Source: Arctopsyche grandis (Eukaryota; Arthropoda; Insecta; Trichoptera; Hydropsychidae). Taken from it: a stretch of DNA of 64,000 nt. Under the pieces are notes generated by a model that ran no database searches, was not told the DNA's origin, and saw nothing but the letters and a program-made list of their open reading frames with translations. The position numbers and the translations under genes were made by a program. Shown here one piece after another: positions 1-9,589 of the stretch. The DNA is taken from positions 12,138,079 to 12,202,078 of the forward strand of contig NC_135356.1 of assembly GCF_051622035.1 (NCBI RefSeq). Reading direction: 5' to 3'. How positions within the stretch are numbered: position 1 is the first letter of the stretch; every line of letters starts with the position of its first letter.

Positions 1-80
1 GTTAAATAGGTTCGGCAAACCTTAAACAATGCATTTACAACATTTGAACAATACGCGGCACGCTCTGGGTCCGGGCTTTA
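1..80. mobile_element. Partial hAT-type foldback MITE, cut by the window edge
   Basis: The core (TTCGGCAAACCTTAAACAAT followed by a GCATTTACAAC motif) is shared with the MITEs at 2031-2174, 2328-2429, 25189-25290 and 61951-62052. The right end reads GGTCCGGGCTTTA at 80, matching the TAGAGCCCGG terminus of the 144-bp copy in reverse. The expected 8-bp duplication would be CTTATAAC at 81-88, but its partner lies outside the window. Confidence 0.6.
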
Positions 81-88
81 CTTATAAC

Positions 89-384
89 AGTTACATACTA
101 GTTTTTTTCTTCTAAATCTTTGAATTTTTAAATGATAAGCCTTGCGGTGCTGCCTTTTATAGCTTTTGTAGATGCTTTCGGAACATAGACATGACTGAAT
201 CCCTAGAAACTGGAATATAAAGAAAGAATGAAAATAAATAAGAAATTGGATTTCCAAAAGTATGTACGCTTACTTATTATTGATTATTTTTTAACGTGCA
301 AATTCGGGCAAACTGTTTTACTTGAATAAAAGTAGAGATCCTAAAGTTTCATATCACATAACTTTGATTCGGACCAAGGATTAG
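89..384. other. AT-rich spacer, nothing recognised
   Basis: No coding similarity, inverted repeat or tandem repeat was seen before the LINE remnant that starts at about 385. Confidence 0.5.
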
Positions 385-558
385 AAGATAAAACTGAACG
401 AGCTCAAATCAATACAAGTCACATTTACACTGCGACGAAATTATATCAACCTTCAGACTTTTATCAACGGGGTGCAATTTCCACAAGCTTTCTCAGCCAA
501 ATATTTAGGACTGCATCTTAACTCAACGCTTACATGGAGGCATCATATTCGGGTGTGA
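385..558 (+). pseudogene. Jockey-like non-LTR retrotransposon, reverse transcriptase C-terminal piece
   Basis: Reading from 385 in one frame gives a stretch containing QVTFTLRR, then FPQAFSAKYLGLHLNSTLTW. This is the conserved segment just after the catalytic palm in Jockey-clade reverse transcriptases (KYLGLHLD.RLTW in typical members). The upstream endonuclease and palm regions are absent, and coding similarity stops near 558 where the ACTTCCGG repeat block begins. The element's C-terminus reappears at 1820-1975 in the same orientation, so this looks like one LINE copy split by an insertion. It is broken and cannot encode an active polymerase. The family call rests on motif resemblance only. 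Confidence 0.7.
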
Positions 559-1750
559 CCAACCCATGACTTTATCTATGTATTTGAGGAATATAAGAAA
601 GTCACAAAACAAAATTCTATATTGAACGGTACAGATACATTCACACATACCGGCAGCATTATGAAATACTAATAGCTAAGATACCATTTTCTATACAAAT
701 TGAGCGCAAATGTATGGAAATTTGCACAAGACAAAAGTTCTACTTCCGGTTGTCGGATTTTGTTCAATTTTTTGTTATAACTTAAAATCACTATCAGTAT
801 TATACACATTAAATTTCGAGAAAATAAAAATAATTTAAAAAGTCAAAATAAAATAATGAAATATTGTTTAAAAAAAATACTACTTCCGGTTTATGAATTC
901 TGACCAAAACGTTAGAAACTCTAAGTTAGTACATAAAGAATACAAATATAAATTTTCAGCTTAATACGTCCAGGGGTGTGGACAGGATCCAGGCGACAAC
1001 ATTTTTAACCTTTCTAAGAGGAGAAAATCCCACTTCTGGTTTTCATCACATTGATAGAAGAGTTATACTTGAATTTTTTCATGAAGATCACACATGTATA
1101 AAGAGTCGAAAAAAATAGTGGAAGAAGAATCGAACAAGAGTAAACTGCCACTTCCGGTTGAGGGATGTTTACCGAATTTTATTCATAACTTGCTATTACG
1201 CTTAAACTTCTAGATATGAAATTTCAGTTCAATAAACCAAAAGGTTTCTGAGAAAAACATAAAAAACCTTGATTCTTTAGAGTAAAAGTACTACTTCCGG
1301 TTCAGATAAAAATATTTTAAAATTATAAGGTTATAAAGATTATTATTTCTATTACAAGTAAAAAAAAATTAATCTGATTAAGTTAGCGGTTTGGGAGATA
1401 ATTGAATTTAAAAACTTGAAAAAAAGAGGACACCTATAAGGGGAGGTACCATTTCCGGTCAACTTAAAAATTTGAAAAAAATTTTCGTCGTGTCGATAAG
1501 AATTTCAGTAACCGATACTAAGTTTCGGTTCGATAGGAGTTTTTGAACGGTGTTCAAAAAATCCCCAAAATACACAAACACACAGACCCACACACATTTT
1601 TTATAAATCTTGAAAACGTGATCAGTAATCGATTTTGAGTTCGAATCAGTCAAAATCTCGAGTTCGAATTTTCGCATGATCACAAAACTTCATCTATTGT
1701 TACTATGTACGTATGTACATACATAGATAAAGTAAAAATAGAACATATTC
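545..1750. repeat. Degenerate ACTTCCGG repeat block
   Basis: The motif ACTTCCGG (with one ACTTCTGG and one ATTTCCGG variant) recurs on the plus strand near 731, 890, 1028, 1150, 1293 and 1451, at intervals of about 120-160 bp, in otherwise diverged AT-rich DNA. The first part (TGTGACCAACC, TATTTGAGGAATATAAG, CACACATACCGGCA, then GACAAAAGTTCTACTTCCGG) is shared with 10440-10640 and 27465-27640. It lies between two halves of a Jockey-like LINE. No protein was recognised in it. Confidence 0.6.
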
Positions 1751-1819
1751 GAATCAAACAAAGAGAGATGTACTGACTAATAGGAGAACACTCCAAATTA
1801 GACCTGCACTGCAAAATAT

Positions 1820-1975
1820 GAATATACCAGGCAATTGTGAAGCCAATATGTGCAAAGATGTCAAAACCAGTGTCTGAGGATCATCACCGATGCATATCGC
1901 TTTGTCACAAACGAAGAGATCCACAAGGGCCTTCAAATTTAAACCGTAGGACAAGTTATCCGAGACGTTTTCAAA
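1820..1975 (+). pseudogene. Jockey-like LINE, extreme C-terminus of the reverse transcriptase ORF
   Basis: Plus-strand frames give CLRIITDAYRFVTNEEIHK, followed by a conserved VGQVI-like tail. Jockey-clade proteins end with this pattern (CLR.I..APWFVTN..IH.DL....V..VI). Stop codons and frame changes are present. It continues the fragment at 385-558 after the repeat block. Confidence 0.65.
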
Positions 1976-2030
1976 ACCTGGTCACCCTACCATACATGGC
2001 CTGAAGAACAGTGATATCACCGGTGATGAT

Positions 2031-2174
2031 TAGAGCCCGGAATCTGAAGGGGCTGTTTATTGTTCAAATATTGTAAATGCATTGTTAAAGGTTTGCCGAA
2101 CCTTTTTTACGAAGGATTTACAACAATTGAACAATAGGCGGCACGTTTCCGGCCCCTTCAGATTCCGACCTCTA
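2031..2174. mobile_element. 144-bp hAT-type foldback MITE
   Basis: The termini are TAGAGCCCGGAATCTGAAGG and, on the other strand from the right end, TAGAGGTCGGAATCTGAAGG. The rest of the element folds back too (TATTGTTCAA...GTAAAT against its complement). An exact 8-bp duplication GTGATGAT flanks it at 2023-2030 and 2175-2182. TAGAG termini with 8-bp duplications are typical of hAT elements. There is no coding capacity. Confidence 0.88.
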
Positions 2175-2327
2175 GTGATGATTTATCAGGGATTGATAAG
2201 TTGGCACCAAATAAAATAAATAATTGCGACGTTTGCGCTACAGTTTGCATATTTTAGAGAATCGTGCTAATGCTATGTTTAGTCAATTTGTAATAACTTT
2301 CTAACTAAATAAATGCTATGTAATAAC

Positions 2328-2429
2328 TAGTCACCGGAGCCTGAGGGGGCCGTGTATTGTTCAAATGTCGTAAATGCATTATTAAAGGTTTGCCGAACAA
2401 TGGATAGCACTGTGACTATCCTACCTCTA
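2328..2429 (+). mobile_element. 102-bp hAT-type MITE (copy 1)
   Basis: It starts TAGTCACCGGAG and ends ATCCTACCTCTA, with an exact 8-bp duplication GTAATAAC at 2320-2327 and 2430-2437. The interior shares TATTGTTCAA, GTAAATGCATT and AAAGGTTTGCCG with the 144-bp foldback upstream. Two other copies of exactly 102 bp are in the window. Confidence 0.9.
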
Positions 2430-2437
2430 GTAATAAC

Positions 2438-2639
2438 TTTCATTTTGTTCATGAAAAGTTAATATTGCACAATTTGAACTAAACATGCCAAAAAGATGTC
2501 ACTTTGTTTATTTGACAATGGATTGTTTATATATTATATATAGACGCCGTATATTTTTTTAGGTGGCCAGGCCACTATAATATGTATATTTGAATATGTT
2601 CGTGCAAAACGACGCGAAAAAAATGAAAATTGCGTTTCA
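2438..2639. other. AT-rich spacer
   Basis: No gene or full element was recognised. A short palindrome (GTGGCCAGGCCAC) lies at about 2562-2574. Confidence 0.5.
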
Positions 2640-3395
2640 TCTAAATGCAGTTGGTATGGTCAAAGGGGCACAGTTGAGAAGCGTAGAAGCGGAGCTGAGC
2701 GGGCAGACACAGTTGGGGAGCTTAGTTCTACTTAGACCTTGAAGCCTCGAGGTTGTGTTTTCGCTCGTCCGCTTTCGAGCGGCCGCCGGCCATTTTTGAT
2801 GACCGCAAATTCACGGTTTCACACTGATCGTCAACCAGGATTCCAGGTGAAGGTCAGTACACCCATTTCGACACAAACAGAAGCGTTTATCGATAACGCG
2901 TTCGTCCGAGTCCTATGATTCCTACGACTTGTGTGGATTGCACAAGTTCGCGCGCCAACTTTTGCCGTAACAGTTTTTATGTTTCTTGGTTATTATTCTT
3001 TGGCATTTGTGTTTGTTTGCACGTTGCGAAAGAGCTTTTTTATTTTGTACCGGAATCGTGGCGGGAGGTCTCTCTGATCAAAATGGCCGCCCGTTGCACG
3101 CGTCACGCTTTTTGGACCGGGCCGCACAGTGCAACTTTGTCAGCCTTGAGGGGGCTACAGAAGCTCCTGATTATTGGAACGGCCTTCGCGTCGGTTCGTA
3201 CGTGTGTGGGTGAATTCATCGTCAGATTGAAACTTTTTCAGTCGAACCAAATTCTGTATTGTCGCCAGACGGTGGATACCCCCTCTCCCAGCCCAGCGTG
3301 CGTGTTTTGTTTTGTTTTTTATTACATACCTCTTTTTTTACTATTGTTGTTGCTGACATCCGGCTTCCGCTGTTCCGATTTCTTCGACAATTATC
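2640..3395 (+). other. GC-richer block, possible promoter or 5' exon
   Basis: Base composition rises clearly above the surroundings and CpG is frequent (CTCGTCCGCTTTCGAGCGGC at about 2764-2783). A 192-codon open frame starts at 2915, but its protein shows no domain and its C-terminal part overlaps a more plausible frame starting at 3396, so it is not called as a gene. The block could be the 5' region of a host gene or of a retroelement; nothing seen decides between them. Confidence 0.3.
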
Positions 3396-3600
3396 ATGTC
3401 GAAGGAAATCTTAGAAGAATTTATCTCTATATATCGAGATTCTCCTCGTCTTTGGCAAATTTTCGTCTTAGCTTGGTTACATTTAAAATATGAAAACCCA
3501 CCTTCAAATTTGTTACCTCCGATTGAGTTTCAAATTGTGCTTATAAGATTTTATGTGTACGTAGGTCCAGGACCCGGGGAGTCTTCTTATGATCGAACTG
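3396..3600 (+). CDS. Possible first coding exon, weakly MADF-like
   Basis: ATG at 3396 opens MSKEILEEFISIYRDSPRLW, which resembles the first helix of MADF DNA-binding domains (FI.LYR..P.LW), but the following residues do not match the family. The frame reaches a GTGAGT splice-donor-like site after GATCGAACT at about 3600. Exon-like pieces with plausible acceptors follow: TTTTACAG before an 18-codon open stretch at about 4051-4104 ending at another GTGAGT, and TTTTTCAG before CCAAAAGTTTGG at about 4394. The parts can be read in phase, but no known product emerges. It could be a young or decayed gene, or chance. Confidence 0.25.
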
Positions 3601-5400
3601 TGAGTCTCATACATCATGGTTGACTACTGTCGATGCCTTTGTGTGAAGTTGTAAGTTATTTGTAGATATACCCATATGTCCAAGATGAAGAGCTTTTTTA
3701 TTAGTTTCATTTTATCTTTCAGCCAAAAGTAAGCGGGGAAGTTTCTAAACTGTTTGATTTTTTAAAAAGTATCTTCACCCTAGTGTCTTTTCCAGTAGAT
3801 GTGCTTTCCGTGTCAAATATTTACCCAATGCTTCCTTCGTAATGAAAATAACGACTGGAATGAAAACGCAAAAAAGAACGATCATATTGACTCTTAGGTG
3901 CCGAGGTAAAAAATAGCCTGAAATAAAGAAAAATATTTGGTTTGATATATACAAAATTTTATAAAATATACATATATAAAATATGTATGTTAATATACAT
4001 ATGTACCATAGCCTTAAATAATTTAACAAGTTTTAATTGTTTTTTACAGATTTATACATTGAAAATGTCATCTCCCAAACTACCAGTTGAATTCGTGATC
4101 GTAGTGAGTCTTCGAATTGCTCATTTTTCATGCTATGATATCAAACATACATTATTTGCATAAATCCGTCACTCAATTTACAGCATAAGAGAGGTACAAA
4201 GTGTAAAAATATACATTATAATAAAATGGCATACTATGTATACTGCATATTCATATTCGGTAGATTTTTTTCATAGAGCTCTTTGAGCATTATATATAGA
4301 TTTTATTTATATTGTATATGCTAAAAAGATGTATGTAGAAACATCGGTTGACTTTCAGAATTAAAGAAAATAAGACGGATCTTTTATTTTTCAGCCAAAA
4401 GTTTGGTGGATTCCAAACCTCTCACCGAGACATTGTGCCATCATGTCCGTTCAACGTTCTCTTCCTGGCAGATGACAACTTACAATTCAAATACAAATAT
4501 AACTTGGTAGACACCACCCAGATGAATTCCCATGACAGATGACATCCGAGTGCATATATGTAACGTCATCGATTCAAAAGATGTGCACGTCTATTTTGTA
4601 CATGTATTGTGCAAGAATATGGAGGTGAGATAAATATAAACACATATTTTTTTAAGCAAAATAGCTTATTATAAAATGTAATTTAACATGCCACTTTTTT
4701 TTATACATTTATAGATTGATTATTACTCCCCGAGCCGACTTCTAATTTTTTTGATCGAACTGCAGTGAGTCACCAAAATACTTAAATTTTTTTATGAATT
4801 GTTTTGTTGCAAATCACAATATGTACAGAAATGTATGTATAGTATTGGAAATTGCACATTATTTGTATGTGCCTCGATTTACATCGTAAAAGTGTTTTGG
4901 GTCTATAAATTCCAAAGAAAGTCGACTTTGGATTGAAAACACAAAAATATTATAGTAAAAAATGGTGTAGTAATTTTCAAAGATATTCAAACTGTACATA
5001 GGAAATATTTACATTATATATATGTACATACATACTCGTATGATGTATCCAATATAAAGTATTGCAATCGAGACAACATAGCAACATAGAGGTGGATATT
5101 TTTCATCACCATCTAGAATTCCAGCCAAGTGATAACTTTGCTTAAATTCAGAACCTCCGATTGGATTCAGCTTGTCTTGTGTGTTCTTTAATTCTACCTG
5201 TATGTATATATGTATATTAAAAAGAAAAAAGTCAACTCACAATCGAGAAGTGGGTTTATGTAAATATGTACTACTAGCATTCAATAAGCATGGAAAATAC
5301 CTGGAATATTTATACACTCTGTGATAACTCATGGGAGGTGACGAAATGAATCATTTATTTCAAGCTTATAAATATACTTTTTAATTGAAATTTTCGTTAT
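3601..5400. other. AT-rich DNA with exon-like islands
   Basis: Besides the putative exons at about 4051-4104 and 4394-4480, a second GATCGAACTGCA followed by GTGAGT lies near 4760-4777. A diverged copy of the segment around 3517 (CCTCCGATTG) lies near 5154. CAGCCAA(A/G) follows a pyrimidine tract at three places (about 3720, 4392 and 5112). This suggests old internal duplication. No protein family is recognisable. Confidence 0.3.
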
Positions 5401-5406
5401 AAATTT

Positions 5407-5880
5407 TATCTTTCTGGTAATGATTCTCTGAATAGGACAACAGTTCTTTGAATAGGACAACACATTTGAAGGATACGTTTGTATTACTATTATGCTCGTC
5501 GGCAATCACCCGGTCTATATTTCCTTTCTTTTTGGCCAGTGACGTTTTTTTAGATCCTGAGACAATTTATCATTGTCATTGTCGAGAGGATCGTAGTGTT
5601 TGGCCAACAGATATAGTGTCCATTATTAAGGCCCATTTCAGGGGCCCCAAACGTGCACTTATTTTCATGTACATATGATAAACCGCCGCTGCCAGTTCTT
5701 TCTTCTGAAGCGCAAGTTAACCTTATTAAATTTATCAATTGTAATCACTGCTTTCGATTTTGAACAACATCTCGTATCCGAATCGGTTTTTATGAAATGC
5801 ATTATGATGAAGGATGTTCTCATTCCCGTTCCCATTTGTCGGAAAAACACAGGCAGCGAACACATTTGAAATAATTCAAT
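5407..5880. repeat. Dispersed repeat (GAATAGGACAACA family) and ATCCTGAGACAAT module
   Basis: The segment TCTGAATAGGACAACA through TCTATATTTCC and TTTTGGCCAGTGACG recurs, diverged, at 9100-9190, 22980-23030 and 23820-23890. The following module TTAGATCCTGAGACAAT recurs twice at 25420-25540. Short open frames exist on both strands but match nothing I recognise. Confidence 0.5.
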
Positions 5881-5954
5881 TGTTTATTTATTTTACCCTA
5901 ACAACTATAGCTTTGATATCGAATAATGGTCTATTAAACGTTGTAGGCTCAGTT

Positions 5955-6310
5955 TTCACTTTGAAATGCTGTTCTGGCGTTTGAAATTTTGAATTTTTAA
6001 ACGCCAGACCAAAATTTTTTTGAAGTAACCCGACATATGGAAGGCCAGGTAGTTTTGTACTTTTTTTAACGTATACCTCGGTGCATTATTTTGCATGAAA
6101 TGGTATGCTGTACCTGCAGTCATAATGTCTGATATTGAGGGCAAAAAATCATTTTGCAGAGCAATCAGGTACTGATCCTGATATATAGTCCCTTTGACAA
6201 AAAAGGGGACCTGGGTCAGCTGAGCTCATGGATGTACAAATCGTAATTTTTGTTATTTTTACGATACAATCGTCTTAGAATGCTTCTTTGGCCCTTCTGC
6301 GAATAAATTC
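5955..6310 (-). pseudogene. Tc1-like transposase remnant A
   Basis: The minus strand encodes MTAGTAYHFMQNNAP then KKVQNYLAFH, matching the Tc1 segment around the second catalytic aspartate (DNAP.H..K.V..YL), with GPLF and CQRDY upstream in another frame. Here the aspartate is asparagine (NNAP). Frames change and the C-terminal SPDL.PIEN motif is missing in this copy. The element is dead. Related remnants lie at 8826-9050, 13690-14060 and 20540-20900; the 8826 copy shares the unusual AAACGCCAGACC junction. Confidence 0.8.
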
Positions 6311-6401
6311 TTCATCTGAGTCAATAAAGCTAGATGCATTATTTTATATGTATTACTTTTTTGTGTTTCCGAAGGTTTGAATTTTTATTAAACGACTTTA
6401 A

Positions 6402-6540
6402 CCCTTTGTGGCCCAACCTCTTTTTTCTTTTTTTCTCTGGTAACGCTAAAATCGAAGTGGTGTCGAAATCGAACCACTGGGACACTAGGGAAAAATATTG
6501 AAATTGTGGTCATTCCATGGCACCACTGGGACACAAAGGG
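6402..6540. mobile_element. piggyBac-like MITE, copy 1 (139 bp)
   Basis: It begins CCCTTTGTGGCCCAAC and ends CTGGGACACAAAGGG (complement CCCTTTGTGTCCCAG), between two TTAA sites at 6398-6401 and 6541-6544. CCC...GGG ends with TTAA duplication are the piggyBac signature. Paralogues at 14325-14463 and 20984-21121 sit in the same Tc1-derived context, so all three descend from one insertion. Confidence 0.85.
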
Positions 6541-6544
6541 TTAA

Positions 6545-8664
6545 GGGGGACCACTAGTGTGACCGCGCGAAAAAAAGGTGATTTTCGGGAATTAAAATAA
6601 AAAAAACTACTGGATGGAATGTTTTATCGTTTTATGGATATATGTATAGATATATACTAAATACATAATAAAAGTTTTTAGACAAAAAAATTGAAAATTC
6701 AGCGAGTTATACGTAATCTCCCAAGGCTCCAAATAAAAAAGTACCCCCACTGCTGCAGTGATAGCGACCTTCACAGTGCCTGAAATCAAAAAATTCAAAA
6801 AGTTTATTAAACTAGAAGATATTTGCCGTACCATGAACCTCGATCAAAAAAAAAAATTGAAATTTAACAAAATGGCGGAGTTTTAAAAAAAAAAATCAAA
6901 TTTCGCGCATAAATTTGTTGATTTTTGGCCTGCCAAAATTACATTTTTTATTCAATCGGAAAACTGGAGGTTCATGGCACGCAGAAACATATATAAAAGA
7001 AGCTGAAAAAAAAATCAAATCGATCGGATGATTCATTCTCGAGTTACAACTGCAGCAAATTTGAAAAATGTAGTTTCGAGAAAAACGCGTTTGAAGTTTA
7101 AGTTACTGATTTCGTGGTTATAAATCAAGAAATATCATACCTACTGTTAATCTGCTATTCCAGGCCCATACAGTGCACCTTCCTCTTCTTCGAAAGACAG
7201 CTGTTGGGCTGCTAAAGCTTTTCTTCGAGCTAATCGGCCCTCTTTTGAAGCAGCCTGTTAACGATGATCTGCCATTCGAAGCCTCGTATCATCTTTGTCA
7301 ACGGCATAATCGTTCGCTGCAGGTCCAATTATAATTCCCATTACATTGAACATTTTTAAAATTGGTGAATAACCGTCATTAAATATTGATGTAGCAAAAT
7401 AATTTGATAACTCTATCGTTTTGAGACCACTGTGGAGGTGTTTCGGAGCAAAGTGCCATAGCAAGCCATTATAACTTTCGTTATTGTTCTGAGTATTATT
7501 AGTAATAATTTATTACCCAGACATCTTTCGAGTAAATCACGCCGACTCAAGTCTTCAAATATTGGTTTCAGAGCATTTTTTCTTTTCCCATAAAACACAA
7601 CTCTGACAGTAAGTTGACTTGACACACGAGTCGATGATCTTCTTACTAAACTTTCCAACAAGAGTTACTACGCCAAACCGTGAAGTGTGGCCACGTTTCT
7701 TCCACGTGCCATCTCCAGAAACCGTCAAATTTGTCTCGGAGTCTTCTTCTTCCAGTGTCAACTTTTTCTCTTCTTCTACAGCTCTTTGCATACTAAATTT
7801 ACAAATTGATTCTGCTGATGTCCATAAATTCGCAAAGCATCCACTGAAAGTTTGAGTATGGAATTTACGTATTAGATCCATCAAACCACAAAAAAGATTC
7901 ACTCCGTTTATTCCGATACCTAAAAGTCGCATCACAGCCACTATGCGTCTATTTATTTCAAATGCATTACCAATCATAGGCCCGGAATTGATGTACGAAA
8001 CACCGCATTCACATATTACAGCAATTTTGAATCCTAAGCCTCGCGGACTTGCTTGATTGAACGTAATTTTTTTTTCACAAGTTTTGCACATCACTAAATT
8101 ACTTATTGCAGAAAAAACAGAAATAAACTGGAGATTACTATAACCGTGCGTTGGATCAATCACAATTTCTTCGTCCTTATTGTGTAAAAGTTTGTCAGCT
8201 GACGTACTGGTATTTGCGGTGGACTGTTCACATGTATGTTGATTAGCCGAAAATTTTCGTTTTTTAGAAGTTGATCTACGCGTGGGATCAACATGGGAAC
8301 CCTTTTGTTTTGAATACTGAGAACTCATTTTTGCTAAAATTTTGTACGATGTTCTCACTATAACGGTCACAATAAAACTGGAAGAGAGTTTAAATGTGCC
8401 AAAGTCTAGCATCTCCAAAACAGCCAGGTATACGACCCGTTTTTAATGACTTTTCTGGCTGACAGAACCAGAACAATAACTGCGTTATGATCCGTACGCT
8501 AACGCAACTTTCGAACCGACGTCAGCTGCTCTTCGGATGGCTGTAACTCAAAAACTATTCGAGATATGCACTTGAAAATTTAGTATGTTATTTTTAAAGG
8601 TATGGACTATCGAAATGTGCAAAAAAAAAACGATTTTTTCAAAATGTCACACTAGTGGTCCCCC
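6545..8664. mobile_element. 2.1-kb TTAA-flanked DNA transposon with 19-bp terminal inverted repeats
   Basis: The left end reads GGGGGACCACTAGTGTGAC and the right end is its exact complement. TTAA lies at both sides (6541-6544 and 8665-8668). At the paralogous loci near 14464 and 21122 the same flanks are joined without this element (GGGTTAAGCAAATGTC), so this is a true insertion with a 4-bp duplication. It landed at the TTAA that already bordered the piggyBac-like MITE. Inside is a decayed transposase gene (7150-8418, minus). The transposase resembles the Mutator-like domain family rather than classical piggyBac DDD proteins. Confidence 0.85.
7150..8418 (-). pseudogene. Mutator-like transposase, internally deleted
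   Basis: The 287-codon minus-strand frame starting at 8418 has a basic N-terminus, a CKTCEKKITF zinc-ribbon-like motif near residue 110 paired with CECG further on, and VSGDGTWKKRGHTS near residue 230, the first acidic block of the Mutator-like transposase domain. After residue 287 the frame breaks. Downstream frames carry LERCLG, then TQNNNESYNGLLW, then a C-terminal tail with KEGRLARRKALA ending at about 7150. The expected central segment with the second catalytic acid is missing, and an in-frame stop lies near 7259. So this copy is non-functional and perhaps mobilised in trans. Family resemblance is from memory of motif order; no search was run. Confidence 0.75.
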
Positions 8665-8668
8665 TTAA

Positions 8669-8825
8669 GCAAATGTCACATTCGTATGGTTTTTATCCAA
8701 TGTGATTTATTTATTTGATTTTTCCCTTTTGACAGTCCCTTTGACAAAAAAGGGGCGAATGTATGGAAAGACATTCCATCCTTCTTATGATATTGTAAAA
8801 TTTATTGAGGACATGAAATTACATA
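8669..8825. repeat. Flank shared with 14468-14680 and 21126-21345
   Basis: GCAAATGTCACATTCGTATGG through GGGGCGAATGTATGGAAAG and GACATGAAATTACATAATTT is common to the three loci. In this copy about 50 bp seen in the others (GTTTATCGTGAGGTCC) is missing. Confidence 0.7.
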
Positions 8826-9050
8826 ATTTTTAAATTTTTAAACGCCAGACCATAATTTTTTTGAAGTAACCCGACATATGGAAGGCCTGGTAGTTTTGTA
8901 CTTTTTTTTAACGTATACCTCAGTGTATTATTTTGCATAAAATATTATGCAGTACCTGCAGTCATAATGTCTGATATTGAGGGCAAAAAAACATTTTGCA
9001 GAGCAATAAGGTACTGATCCTGACGAATAGTCCCTTTGACAAAAAAGGAG
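8826..9050 (-). pseudogene. Tc1-like transposase remnant B
   Basis: This is nearly the same stretch as 5990-6210 (AAACGCCAGACC, AACCCGACATATGG, CCTGCAGTCATAATGTC). It is therefore a duplicate of remnant A rather than an independent insertion. It ends in a run of about 20 G at 9049-9067 that replaces the GGGGACCTGGGTC of other copies. Confidence 0.75.
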
Positions 9051-9068
9051 GGGGGGGGGGGGGGGGTG

Positions 9069-9589
9069 ACACCACTGCCGATGAGTGTTACAGCCGTCTA
9101 TGTTCTCTGAATAGGACAACACATTTGATGGATAGGAGAATCACGCGGTCTATTTTTCCTCTCTTTTCGGTCAATGACGTTCTGTCTTAACTGGCATCTT
9201 CAGACGATCTCTTCTGATATAAATATTGCATCTATTCAATTATAATAGAAGCCTGTGTGCACATAATTGTGCACTCGGAAAATTATCATATTTCCGATCA
9301 ACGGAATTAATAATTTATTATAATTAAAAAAATATATAATTTTTTTGAAAAAAAAAACTCATCCGATCGCAATCATAATCACAATCTGTTAAAATGTATG
9401 CGGGATGCTTTGGATAATGTAGTACATACATGACGGTTTTTTTTTCGCTCCATTTTTTAGTTTTTTAAAACCAGTCTGATCAGATAGATCCTTATTTTGA
9501 TTATATATGTATGTATGTTTATTCATTTTTTGAATATAATGTGGGTTTCGTGGGAACCGGGTAGTTCCTCCCCCACGAGTCAGGACCTC
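9069..9589. repeat. Dispersed repeats, no gene
   Basis: It contains the GAATAGGACAACA repeat, the segment ACTGGCATCTTCAGACGATC, and the block with CCGATCGCAATCATAATC and GCGGGATGCTTTGGAT that recurs in every 621-bp unit and beside every LTR in this window. No coding similarity was seen. Confidence 0.6.

Noticed and set aside
2915..3493. 192-codon open frame on the plus strand
   Set aside because: No domain, hydrophobic low-complexity stretch, and it overlaps a better-looking frame from 3396.
9049..9067. Run of about 20 G as a functional quadruplex element
   Set aside because: Single homopolymer at a junction of duplicated Tc1 sequence; could be slippage or an assembly artefact. Similar runs at 51508, 51685 and 52300 are in hAT subterminal regions.
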